The notes: a model not told the origin generated them from the sequence alone. Shown: positions 9,325 to 17,078, counted from the stretch's first letter. The stretch is DNA of 28,047 nt from an uncultured Clostridium sp. (GCA_934746015.1 CAKVEW010000039.1:1-28047), one strand, 5' to 3'. Numbers and translations are program-made.

Positions 9325-9342
9325 TTGGCATGCAAATTGCTT
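9325..9342 (+). promoter_or_regulatory. Sigma-54 (-24/-12) promoter of the EIIC gene
   Basis: TTGGCATGCAAATTGCTT matches the -24/-12 consensus and the promoter at 7331-7348 at 17 of 18 positions. The expected start is near 9352. Confidence 0.9.
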
Positions 9343-9496
9343 TATATAATATTGTAAAAATAAATTAAACTTCTACAATATTAATTCAAAGAATTCTAAA
9401 TTTTAGAATTATTAACTGATGACTCTTCATAATGAAATTATTAATACAAATCTTTAGGAGAAATCAGTAAATATAAAAATTAAGGGGGACTTTTAA
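9343..9496 (+). promoter_or_regulatory. Long structured leader of the EIIC gene
   Basis: About 145 bases separate the predicted start from the EIIC ATG. Two hairpins are visible: AATATTGTA (9348-9356) with TACAATATT (9374-9382), and AATTCTAA (9392-9399) with TTAGAATT (9403-9410). Neither has a T-tract, so neither looks like a terminator. No ORF with a ribosome site lies inside. The function is unknown. Confidence 0.4.
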
Positions 9497-10840
9497 ATGG
9501 AAAAATTCATGAACTTTATGGAACGATATATTGTTCCAGTAGCATCAAAAATAGGTGCTCAAAGGCACTTAGTAGCTATTAGAGATGGTTTTGCTACAAT
9601 AATGCCACTTATGATAATAGGTTCTTTTGGCCTTTTAATTCATAACTTTCCGATTCAATCAGTAAAAGATTTATTTGCTGCAGGACAGCCTTTACATTGG
9701 TTAGACGTAATAGCATTAAATGTTTATGGTGGATCAATGTTCTTAATGGGATTATTTGCTGCAATGTCTATAGGATATGCATTAGGTAAATCATATGATG
9801 TAGATGGATTTGCAACAGGATTAGTTACATTAGCATCAAGCTTAATTTTAACAAATATGTTTGCTTACAAGGCTCCAGTTACTTGGGGTGGATTTGATGC
9901 AGGAACACTTGGTTGGGAACCAGGATTATTTACAAAATGGCTTGGACCTTCAGGGTTAATAACTATTTTAATTGTGACTTTAATTACAGGTACAATATTT
10001 GCTAAATTATCTCAAAATAAAAAACTTATTATTAAGTTACCAGATGGAGTACCACCAGCTGTAGCAAGATCATTCTCTGCTTTATTACCAACAATGATAA
10101 CATTAACTTTAGTGGGAATAGTATTTGCAATTTGTGAAGCCTTTGGATATGCAGAAGTTTACTTACATGTATATAATTTAATTTCAAAACCATTAATGGG
10201 CCTTGCAAATTCATTACCAGTATTATTAGTATTAATATTAATACAACAAATGCTATGGTTTTTTGGATTACATGGTTCCAATATACTAGCACCAGTTATA
10301 AACTCTATATTCCTTGCATTAACAGCTGAGAATATGGCAGCCATAGCAGCAGGAGAAACTCAAGGAATTCATATTATAAACAGCCAATTCCTAGATTCTT
10401 ATGTAAATCTTGGAGGATCAGGTTTAACAGCAGCATTAATGATAGCCATGATAATTAGTTCAAAGAGTGCTATAAATAAGTCAATTAGAAATGTTGCAAC
10501 AGCACCAGCATTCTTTAATATAAATGAGCCAGTTATTTTTGGATTACCAATAGTATTAAATCCAATTTATATAATTCCATTTGTTCTAGCACCAATGGTA
10601 TCAGCATGTATAGCTTATGTATTAAGTGTAATTGGATTTGTAGCACCAGCATCAGCAGTAGTTCCATGGACTTGCCCACCAGTAATATCTGCATTTTTAG
10701 CAACTGGACAATGGCAAGGAGCAGTTGTAGCATTAATTAACATTGCGGTTTCTGTATTTATTTACTTACCATTTGTAATGTATGCCGATAAGAAGAATTT
10801 AGAAATTGAAAGAGCTGAAGCAGCAGCTTCAATAGCTTAA
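9497..10840 (+). CDS. PTS lactose/cellobiose-family EIIC permease
   Basis: A 447-residue polytopic membrane permease of the CelB/ChbC family that moves a disaccharide across the membrane and presents it for phosphorylation by EIIB. It opens with the amphipathic MEKFMNFMERYIVPVASKIGAQ typical of the family. It has the conserved FFGLHGSNI and NEPVIFGLP segments of the substrate site. Length is normal. AAGGGGGAC precedes ATG 9497. Its own sigma-54 promoter and the terminator at 9151 show it is transcribed apart from EIIB and EIIA, but under the same activator. Cellobiose, chitobiose and similar sugars are all possible; the MupG-like gene suggests an amino-sugar disaccharide. Confidence 0.92.
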   Translation: MEKFMNFMERYIVPVASKIGAQRHLVAIRDGFATIMPLMIIGSFGLLIHNFPIQSVKDLFAAGQPLHWLDVIALNVYGGSMFLMGLFAAMSIGYALGKSYDVDGFATGLVTLASSLILTNMFAYKAPVTWGGFDAGTLGWEPGLFTKWLGPSGLITILIVTLITGTIFAKLSQNKKLIIKLPDGVPPAVARSFSALLPTMITLTLVGIVFAICEAFGYAEVYLHVYNLISKPLMGLANSLPVLLVLILIQQMLWFFGLHGSNILAPVINSIFLALTAENMAAIAAGETQGIHIINSQFLDSYVNLGGSGLTAALMIAMIISSKSAINKSIRNVATAPAFFNINEPVIFGLPIVLNPIYIIPFVLAPMVSACIAYVLSVIGFVAPASAVVPWTCPPVISAFLATGQWQGAVVALINIAVSVFIYLPFVMYADKKNLEIERAEAAASIA

Positions 10841-10882
10841 TAAATTGTCCTATAAATAATAATATTAAAATAAATGGAGAAG

Positions 10883-10908
10883 GGATAGTTTTAAATACTA
10901 TCCTTTTT
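10883..10908 (+). terminator. Terminator after the EIIC gene
   Basis: GGATAGT (10883-10889) pairs with ACTATCC (10897-10903), followed by five T. The small gene at 10933 begins only 25 bases on and shows no promoter of its own, so read-through is likely to express it. Confidence 0.75.
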
Positions 10909-10932
10909 CTATAATTCTTAGGAGTTGATATT

Positions 10933-11091
10933 ATGAAAAAATTTTTATATAAACTTACGCATTTATTTAGTTATATTACTGAAGATAAGGATGATGAGAA
11001 GGTAAAGAAAAGAAAATCTTCTGCAATTACTAATATTTCTGCCATTATAAGTTTATTAATGCTATTATATTTACTTACAGGAATTAAATAA
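10933..11091 (+). CDS. Small single-span membrane protein (52 aa)
   Basis: The ORF starts MKKFLYKLTHLFSYITED and ends with one hydrophobic segment, ITNISAIISLLMLLYLLTG (about residues 32-50). A charged KDDEKVKKRK linker precedes the helix, so an N-in, C-out orientation is expected. AGGAG at 10920-10924 lies 8 bases before the ATG, which makes translation credible. It sits between the EIIC terminator and another terminator at 11172. I do not recognise a family. It could modulate the PTS permease or be unrelated. Confidence 0.6.
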   Translation: MKKFLYKLTHLFSYITEDKDDEKVKKRKSSAITNISAIISLLMLLYLLTGIK

Positions 11092-11171
11092 AAGTATAAA
11101 TGTTTTTATAAATATGTGGAAATAGGGATTTTTAAAATAGATATGTATATAGAAATTAAATAGAGTTAGTA

Positions 11172-11200
11172 GGGTAAGTGACTTTTCATTTACTCTTTTT
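11172..11200 (+). terminator. Terminator after the small membrane protein
   Basis: A 10-bp stem with two G-U pairs (11172-11181 with 11186-11195, loop CTTT) is followed by five T. It closes the plus-strand PTS region. Confidence 0.75.
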
Positions 11201-11213
11201 ATTATTTATTATT

Positions 11214-11257
11214 ATAAAAAGATAGTAGGACTGTAATTTAAAATTTCAGTCCTACTA
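11214..11257 (-). terminator. Terminator of the minus-strand coiled-coil gene
   Basis: An 11-bp perfect stem, TAGTAGGACTG (11223-11233) with CAGTCCTACTA (11247-11257), overlaps the stop codon at 11255. On the minus strand it runs into CTTTTTAT. Confidence 0.85.
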
Positions 11258-11659
11258 GATTTTCCAATGCTCTTTAAATTTTAGCACTTCATTTAAGCTT
11301 TTAGCAGACATTTGCTGAGTTAAAATTATTTCATCTTCTATATCGGCAAATCTTTTACCTAAAATTTGATCTAGAATATTTAAGTCTTCTTCTATTTTAT
11401 CTATATTTGAAAATTTGTTAGAAACAATATTTAAGGCACGAGTAACATCTCTCTTAAATTTTTCTTGATCAGATTTCATAATATTAACTTCAGCTTGTAA
11501 TAATGATAAGTTATTATTAGTGCTCAAAATTATATTCTTCATTTGATTAAGAATTTTAGGTAGTTGTTTCAAAACTTCATTAGTTTCATAAAGTGTTAGA
11601 TAAGTATTATCATTAGGTTGAACTCTTTCATTATTTTCATTTACATTTTGCTCTTCCAT
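11255..11659 (-). CDS. Hypothetical coiled-coil protein (134 aa)
   Basis: I do not recognise a named family. The first 25 residues are polar and disordered. Residues 30-120 are heptad-like and strongly helical (LKQLPKILNQMKNIILS, LLQAEVNIMKSDQEKF, IEEDLNILDQIL), suggesting a long coiled coil. There is no signal peptide or membrane span. Two starts are possible, GTG 11662 and ATG 11659; the ATG is better spaced from AGAGGTGA. It is the only minus-strand gene between the PTS and clp regions, with its own terminator. A structural or adaptor role is a guess. Confidence 0.75.
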   Translation of the reverse strand: MEEQNVNENNERVQPNDNTYLTLYETNEVLKQLPKILNQMKNIILSTNNNLSLLQAEVNIMKSDQEKFKRDVTRALNIVSNKFSNIDKIEEDLNILDQILGKRFADIEDEIILTQQMSAKSLNEVLKFKEHWKI

Positions 11660-11745
11660 CACTTATCACCTCTTAATATTATATGATTTTTAACATATTA
11701 GTTACATAAAAATATAATAATAGTATTATATCAAGTGATAGTATT

Positions 11746-11774
11746 TTGCAACTAAATACAATATAATATATAAT
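11746..11774 (+). promoter_or_regulatory. clpS-clpA promoter
   Basis: TTGCAA (11746-11751), 17 bp, TATAAT (11769-11774). The start would be near 11781, giving a leader of about 55 bases. No CtsR-type direct repeat is visible around it. Confidence 0.65.
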
Positions 11775-11836
11775 GAATATCAAATAAGAATATTTTTCTT
11801 CATTAGAGAATCAAAAGGGAAAATGGAGGAGTTATT

Positions 11837-12136
11837 TTGGAAACTAATTCAAAAGTGATAGAAAAAACATATATTAAAGCTAAGGAACCAAAAAAATATA
11901 AAGTTATTATGTATAATGATGATTTCACAACTATGGAATTTGTAGTTGCTGTTTTAAATATTATTTTTAATAAGAGTTTCGAAGAAGCTAATAAGATCAT
12001 GATGGAAGTTCATAAAACTGGGAAAGGTATAGCAGGCGTTTATACTTATGATATAGCTGTTACAAAGAAAAATAAAGCTATTTCAATGGCAAGGGAAGAA
12101 GGATTTCCATTTAAACTTACAGTAGAGGAGGATTAA
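11837..12136 (+). CDS. clpS: ClpS N-recognin adaptor
   Basis: A 99-residue adaptor that delivers proteins with destabilising N-terminal residues (Leu, Phe, Trp, Tyr) to the ClpA unfoldase. The binding pocket is intact by comparison with Escherichia coli ClpS: YNDDFTTMEFVV supplies N27, D28, D29 and M33, and VHKTGKG supplies H59. A flexible N-terminal tail of about 20 residues is present. The start is TTG 11837, the only initiation codon suitably placed after GGAGGAG; the ATG overlapping that site is in another frame. The gene ends two bases before clpA, so they form one operon. Confidence 0.95.
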   Translation: METNSKVIEKTYIKAKEPKKYKVIMYNDDFTTMEFVVAVLNIIFNKSFEEANKIMMEVHKTGKGIAGVYTYDIAVTKKNKAISMAREEGFPFKLTVEED

Positions 12137-12137
12137 A

Positions 12138-14381
12138 ATGGATATAAGTAAAGTAGTAAGAGATATTTTGCTTAGAGCGTATAGCACAGCAAAAAACAAT
12201 AAAAATGAATATGTTACACCTGAACATTTACTATTAAGTGCTTTAGATGATGATATATTTAAAGATATAATTATTAAATTAAATGGAAATGTTGAGGAAT
12301 TAAAAGAAGATTTAACAAATTACATTAATGATAATTTAGATAAATTAGAAGATGATGGGGAACCAGAAGAAAGCTTTGGAATTAAAAATGTATTAATTGT
12401 TGCTACACAACAAGCAGCTTTTAGTGAAAGAAATTATGTAGCTTTAGAACATGTTATTTCGGCAATTTATGCATTAAAGGATAGTTATGCTGTTTATTAT
12501 TTAGAGAAGCAAGGAATATCCAAGCAAGATTTATTATTTGAACTTTCTCATAATAAATCAGAGGAAGAAGATTTAGCTAAGGATGCTATAAAAATAATTA
12601 GAGTTAATAAATCAGAAGAAGAAAAAGAAAAGAAAGAAAAGAGCATAGTTAATAATTTTTGTACTAATTTAACAGAATTAATTGAAGAAGAAGATAATTA
12701 TCCTTTAGTAGGGAGAGAAGATATAATTGATAGGACAATACAAATACTATGCAGAAGAACTAAGAACAACCCAATTCATATAGGAGAACCTGGAGTTGGA
12801 AAAACTGCAATTACAATGGGGCTTGCTAAGCTAATTAAGGAAGGTAATGTTCCAGAAAAATTGAAAAATGCTCAAATATTTTCATTGGATATAGGAACTA
12901 TACTTGCAGGAACAAAGTATAGAGGAGATTTTGAAGAAAGAATTAAACAAATCTTAGATGAGATAAAGACTTATGATAATCCAATAGTGTATATTGATGA
13001 GATTCATAATATAGTTGGTGCTGGTGCTTTAAATGGTAGTTCATTAGATGGGGGAAGCTTAATAAAGAGATATTTACTAGAAGGAAAAATAAGGTTTATA
13101 GGAGCAACTACTTATGATGATTACAAAAAGTATTTTGAGAAAGATAAAGCATTAGTAAGAAGGTTCCAAGTAATAGAGGTTAAAGAAACTTCTGTTGAGG
13201 AAACTATAGACATCTTAGAAGGTGTTAAAGATGTATTTGAAGAGTATCATAAAGTAAAGTTTACTGACGAAGCTTTAAAATCTGCTGTTAATTTAAGTTT
13301 CAAATATATTAATGATAGATTTTTACCAGATAAGGCTATTGATATTATAGATGAAGCAGGTGCATTTGTAGATATAAATAGAGAAAAATATTCTAATGGA
13401 TTAGTAGATGAATCAATAATTGAGGAAATTATATCAAAGATATGTCATATACCTAAGAAAACTATAGAGAATACAGAAATAAACTCATTGAAAATATTAG
13501 AAGAAGAACTTAAAAATAGAATATTTGGTCAAAATCAAGCAATAGAAGAAGTTTCAAGATGTATTAAGATGTCAAGAGCTGGATTAAATGATGAAAATAA
13601 ACCTGTTGCTTCAATGTTATTTGTAGGGCCAACTGGTGTTGGTAAAACTGAAATAGCTAAAGTTTTAGCAAAAACTTTAGGTATAGAATTAGTAAGATTT
13701 GATATGAGTGAATATAGTGAAAGGCATGCAGCTTCAAAACTTATAGGATCTCCACCAGGATATGTTGGTTATGAAGAAGGAGGGCTTCTAACTGATACAA
13801 TTAGAAAAAAACCAAATTGTGTGTTATTGTTAGATGAAATAGAAAAGGCTCATCCTGATATATTAAGTGTTTTATTACAAGTAATGGATTATGCAACACT
13901 AACAGATAATAAAGGGAGAAAGGCAGATTTTAGAAATGTTATATTAATTATGACATCAAATGCTGGAGCAAGAGATATTGGTAAAAACCTAGTTGGATTT
14001 GCTAGGGGAACAATTAATAATGAAGCTATAAGCGATGAAGTTAAGAGAGCATTTACTCCTGAGTTTAGGAATAGATTAGACAAAATAGTTGTATTTAATC
14101 AAATAAATCAAGATATGGCAATAGAAATAACTAACAAAGAATTAAATAAATTTATAGACAAATTAAAGGAAAAAAATATAGAATTAAGCTTTACTGATAA
14201 AGCAATTAGTTTTATAAGCCAAAAGGGATTATCTAAGGAATTTGGTGCAAGGGAAATAATTAGAGTTATTAATTCTGAAGTAAAACCCCTGTTAGTTGAT
14301 GAATTGTTATTTGGAGATTTATCAAATGGTGGGAAATGCAATGTAGATATAGAAAATAATACTTTTAAACTTGCAAAGTAA
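12138..14381 (+). CDS. clpA: ClpA-type AAA+ protease ATPase
   Basis: A 747-residue two-ring unfoldase that feeds substrates to ClpP. Residues 1-140 are the Clp N-domain where ClpS docks. The first AAA+ module has Walker A GEPGVGKT (216-223) and VYIDEIHNI. The second has GPTGVGKT (497-504) and LLLDEIEKAHPD. There is no long M-domain between them, which separates it from ClpC and ClpB. The tripeptide V619-G620-F621 lies where the ClpP-docking loop (IGL/IGF/VGF) is expected, so a ClpP partner encoded elsewhere is predicted. GGAGG lies just upstream and clpS is adjacent. A terminator follows. Confidence 0.94.
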   Translation: MDISKVVRDILLRAYSTAKNNKNEYVTPEHLLLSALDDDIFKDIIIKLNGNVEELKEDLTNYINDNLDKLEDDGEPEESFGIKNVLIVATQQAAFSERNYVALEHVISAIYALKDSYAVYYLEKQGISKQDLLFELSHNKSEEEDLAKDAIKIIRVNKSEEEKEKKEKSIVNNFCTNLTELIEEEDNYPLVGREDIIDRTIQILCRRTKNNPIHIGEPGVGKTAITMGLAKLIKEGNVPEKLKNAQIFSLDIGTILAGTKYRGDFEERIKQILDEIKTYDNPIVYIDEIHNIVGAGALNGSSLDGGSLIKRYLLEGKIRFIGATTYDDYKKYFEKDKALVRRFQVIEVKETSVEETIDILEGVKDVFEEYHKVKFTDEALKSAVNLSFKYINDRFLPDKAIDIIDEAGAFVDINREKYSNGLVDESIIEEIISKICHIPKKTIENTEINSLKILEEELKNRIFGQNQAIEEVSRCIKMSRAGLNDENKPVASMLFVGPTGVGKTEIAKVLAKTLGIELVRFDMSEYSERHAASKLIGSPPGYVGYEEGGLLTDTIRKKPNCVLLLDEIEKAHPDILSVLLQVMDYATLTDNKGRKADFRNVILIMTSNAGARDIGKNLVGFARGTINNEAISDEVKRAFTPEFRNRLDKIVVFNQINQDMAIEITNKELNKFIDKLKEKNIELSFTDKAISFISQKGLSKEFGAREIIRVINSEVKPLLVDELLFGDLSNGGKCNVDIENNTFKLAK

Positions 14382-14387
14382 AATTTT

Positions 14388-14424
14388 TAAGACCTATTTA
14401 ATATAAAAGTAGGTCTTATTTTAT
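14388..14424 (+). terminator. Terminator of clpS-clpA
   Basis: A 9-bp stem, TAAGACCTA (14388-14396) with TAGGTCTTA (14410-14418), is followed by a T-rich stretch. Confidence 0.8.
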
Positions 14425-14429
14425 TCACT

Positions 14430-14458
14430 TTGTTTAAAAAAGATATAAAATATATATT
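14430..14458 (+). promoter_or_regulatory. Candidate promoter for the small membrane protein and TPR genes
   Basis: TTGTTT (14430-14435), 17 bp, TATATT (14453-14458). The match is moderate and the region is AT-rich, but a promoter is needed after the clpA terminator. Confidence 0.4.
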
Positions 14459-14492
14459 ATATAAATTAAAGTTATAAATGGAGGGGTTAATT

Positions 14493-14831
14493 TTGGTACT
14501 AAATATACTATTATTGATATGGGGAGCTACAGAACTTATAATAGGTGGATTAGTTGCTACAAAGAAGGAATTATTATTTTTAAAATCAATTATAGAAAGC
14601 TTTTCTTATATAAATAGAGATTTTAATATTGAAAGCATAGGTGATATTAAAAGTTTTTCAATATGGATTGGGGAAATTCTTCTAGTTGAAGGAGCACTAT
14701 ATGTTTTTTTATCTTCTGCAGCTATATATTTTAATATGAATATTATTACAGTTATTATTTTTATTTTTATAATTGAAATAGTATTCTTTAATTTTATTAT
14801 AAGAGGAATACAAAATTTTCTAAAGGAGTAA
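14493..14831 (+). CDS. Small multi-span membrane protein (112 aa)
   Basis: Not recognised. Three hydrophobic segments are visible: LNILLLIWGATELIIGGLVA near the N-terminus, an ISIWIGEILLVEGALYVFL-like middle helix, and VIIFIFIIEIVFFNFII near the C-terminus. I place the start at TTG 14493, because GGAGGGG (14480-14486) is 6 bases before it. The in-frame ATG at 14478 overlaps that ribosome site and has none of its own. The stop is 2 bases before the TPR gene, whose ribosome site lies in its last codons, so the two are probably cotranslated. Confidence 0.65.
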   Translation: MVLNILLLIWGATELIIGGLVATKKELLFLKSIIESFSYINRDFNIESIGDIKSFSIWIGEILLVEGALYVFLSSAAIYFNMNIITVIIFIFIIEIVFFNFIIRGIQNFLKE

Positions 14832-14833
14832 GG

Positions 14834-15775
14834 ATGTCAGATAAAAGATATATTTTTAATAATTATTTAAATATAGCAAGAAACTTTGTTAGTGAAAAAG
14901 AGTATTCTAAGGCTCTAAAATTTTATAATAAGGCATATAGATTAGAGGAAGGTAAGAATGATATAGAACTTGTCCTTGATATAGCCTTACTTTATGATAA
15001 ACTTGGTTATAAAAATGAGGCAGAGGAAAAATACAAATCTGCCATTAAAATTGATAAAAAGGATGCTAGAGCTTATTATGGGCTTGGTGTTTTATATGAT
15101 GAAGATGGATTGTTAGAAGAAGCTATAGAATTTTATAAAAATGCAATAGAATTAGATCAAAAATATGATAGAGCCTATTTCTTTTTAGCCAATGCTTATG
15201 ATGAATTAAAAGATGTGAATAATGCAATTAAATATTATAATGAAGTAATAAAATTAGTTCCTAAAGATTTGTGGGCTAATGCTAACTTAGGTTGCATCTA
15301 TGAAGAAATGGGGGAATATGATAAAGCTTTAATATATATGAAAGAAGCATTAAAAATAGCTCCAAGGAATTTTAGAGTTTTATTTAATATGGGGGTATTA
15401 CTTAATAGTTTAAATAAAGAAGAGGAAGCAAAGGAGTATTATCTTAAGTCAATAAGTGAAAATCCTAAGTATCCATATAGTTACTTAAATTTAGCTATAA
15501 TTTATAAAGAAAAAAGAGACTTTGAAACTGCTATAGATATAATAAGTAAGGGAATAGATAGTAATCCAAATTCTAGTTTTCTATTTTATAATAGGTGTTG
15601 TTTCTATGCAAATATTAATAAACTTCAACTTGCTTTTAAAGATTTGATAAGAAGTATAGAGCTAAACAATATATTTCTTGATTATATGAAAAGGGATGAA
15701 GAGTTAGATAAATTAAGAGAGATAGAGGAATATAAAGATTATATAAAGAGATTATCGCACAATATAAATGAATAG
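14834..15775 (+). CDS. Tetratricopeptide repeat protein (313 aa)
   Basis: A cytoplasmic protein made almost entirely of TPR units of about 34 residues, roughly seven to eight between residues 8 and 285. Repeats such as ARAYYGLGVLYDEDG and WANANLGCIYEEMGEYDKA show the usual small/large residue pattern with A, G and Y at canonical places. There is no signal peptide or catalytic domain, so it is a protein-interaction scaffold. The preceding small membrane protein could anchor it (inference from coupling). AAGGAG overlapping the previous stop serves its ATG. The partner is unknown. Confidence 0.85.
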   Translation: MSDKRYIFNNYLNIARNFVSEKEYSKALKFYNKAYRLEEGKNDIELVLDIALLYDKLGYKNEAEEKYKSAIKIDKKDARAYYGLGVLYDEDGLLEEAIEFYKNAIELDQKYDRAYFFLANAYDELKDVNNAIKYYNEVIKLVPKDLWANANLGCIYEEMGEYDKALIYMKEALKIAPRNFRVLFNMGVLLNSLNKEEEAKEYYLKSISENPKYPYSYLNLAIIYKEKRDFETAIDIISKGIDSNPNSSFLFYNRCCFYANINKLQLAFKDLIRSIELNNIFLDYMKRDEELDKLREIEEYKDYIKRLSHNINE

Positions 15776-15875
15776 TGTAGGTTTATAATAAACTCATAAG
15801 AGGGTTCTAAAATAAATTATTTTTAATATTTTTTAAAATTATTAAAAGTAATCCTACATTTAAATCTGAAATATT

Positions 15876-15906
15876 GAGATGCTTAGATAATCTCTTTATT
15901 TTTTTA
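15876..15906 (+). terminator. Weak terminator after the TPR gene
   Basis: GAGAT (15876-15880) pairs with ATCTC (15890-15894), followed by TTTATTTTTTT. The stem is short. An outer pairing of TGTAGG near 15777 with CCTACA near 15855 may also fold. The rest of 15776-15998 shows no gene. Confidence 0.45.
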
Positions 15907-15998
15907 GATATACAATATATAAAAACCTCTAAATTTTCACAACTAGCAAAAATTTATAAGAAAAATTTAAAATAAATTTAAATTTTTATACAAAAACT

Positions 15999-16048
15999 TT
16001 GTTAAAAATATTACAAAAGTTGTGGAGAGCCTTTATTTATGGTAATAT
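15999..16048 (+). promoter_or_regulatory. rnf promoter with Rex-like operator
   Basis: TTGTTAAAAATATTACAA (15999-16016) matches the redox repressor Rex site TTGTTAANNNNTTAACAA at 12 of 14 fixed positions. Just downstream, TTGTGG (16020-16025), 17 bp, TAATAT (16043-16048) forms a candidate promoter. The Rex-like site abuts the -35, so repression at low NADH/NAD+ is plausible. Rex itself is not encoded here. Confidence 0.5.
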
Positions 16049-16119
16049 GAAAATGCTCGTTAAATTAGGGGCTAAATTAATATGTTTAATGTTAAATACT
16101 ATATATAGGAGGTTTTAGA

Positions 16120-17052
16120 GTGCTAATTAATCTTTTTAATAATGTAAAAGTTTCAAATAAATTATTTACATTAAATGATTTTAAATTATCACAAACTTTA
16201 GTTAAGAAAGAAAATTTAGATGAAGTAGCTACTAAAGAAGTTGATGAAAGCTTAAGCTCATATTACGAAAATAATAAAGGGGAAAAAGTAATAGTTAAAG
16301 CATTTAGCTTTCAACCAAATTTAAATGGGTATGAAATTATAGTAAATGAGAAAAAAGAGGAATTAAAGAAAGGCTTAGAAAAAATTAATTCTTTAAATGA
16401 AGTAAAGTTCGTAGTTAATAAAAAAGACAAAAAATTATTTGAAGAATTAAATTCATTTGGGGAAGTTGTTAAGGTTCCTGCAATAACAGAATTAAATAAT
16501 AATAAGCTTATAAGCAAAGTTTATGGAGAAAATAATAATGTAATTATATATGATATTTTAGACATTATTAAACTTGGACAGGCATTACTAGGAAAAGAAA
16601 TTGAAAATTATATTACTGTATATGGAAGTGCAGTTGATGGAAACAAAGTAGTTGCAATTAATTCTAATACTACATACAAAGAAGTTTTTGATGGACTAAA
16701 TGGAAGAACAGAAGCCCTTTTAAAAGCTATAGATGGAGGAAGTTTAAATGGTACTCCAATTTATGATTTAAACTCTAAAATAAATAAGGATTCAAAGGGG
16801 TTATTATTTTTAAGTGATGCAGATTTACCATCAGGGGGAAAATATAACTGCATTAATTGTTCTAAATGCTTAAGAGTGTGCCCAGAAGGATTAAGTCCTG
16901 TAAAACTTATGGAACTAGCAAAAAGAAATGAAAAAGAAGAATTTATTAAATTCGGAGGAAAGAAATGTATAGACTGTGGACTATGCAGCTTTATATGTCC
17001 TTCCAATATAGAAGTTTCACAAATGATAAAAACTTCAAAAGAATTTAATTAA
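16120..17052 (+). CDS. rnfC: RnfC-like subunit, N-terminally short
   Basis: RnfC is the peripheral subunit of the Rnf membrane complex that normally carries FMN, binds NADH and holds two [4Fe-4S] clusters. This protein has 310 residues, against about 440 usually. The C-terminal ferredoxin-like part is intact: C244, C247, C250, C254 and C283, C286, C289, C293. The middle part aligns loosely with the 51K/SLBB region. The usual N-terminal sandwich domain and the glycine-rich GxGGAxFP nucleotide/FMN segment are absent, and the next block is degenerate (KAFSFQPNLNG where NAAECEPYLT is expected). It is not a recent truncation: GTG 16120 has AGGAGG 7 bases before it and upstream DNA is regulatory. 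Electron partner therefore uncertain. Confidence 0.85.
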   Translation: MLINLFNNVKVSNKLFTLNDFKLSQTLVKKENLDEVATKEVDESLSSYYENNKGEKVIVKAFSFQPNLNGYEIIVNEKKEELKKGLEKINSLNEVKFVVNKKDKKLFEELNSFGEVVKVPAITELNNNKLISKVYGENNNVIIYDILDIIKLGQALLGKEIENYITVYGSAVDGNKVVAINSNTTYKEVFDGLNGRTEALLKAIDGGSLNGTPIYDLNSKINKDSKGLLFLSDADLPSGGKYNCINCSKCLRVCPEGLSPVKLMELAKRNEKEEFIKFGGKKCIDCGLCSFICPSNIEVSQMIKTSKEFN

Positions 17053-17078
17053 TAAGAATTTGAATAGGAGTGAAAAGT

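Noticed and set aside
10032..10733. Leucine-rich minus-strand ORFs opposite the EIIC gene
   Set aside because: They are shadows of a conserved membrane protein and have no ribosome sites.
16047..16118. A 23-codon ORF just before rnfC that runs through its ribosome site
   Set aside because: It has no ribosome site and its ATG overlaps the candidate -10, so it would not be on the transcript.
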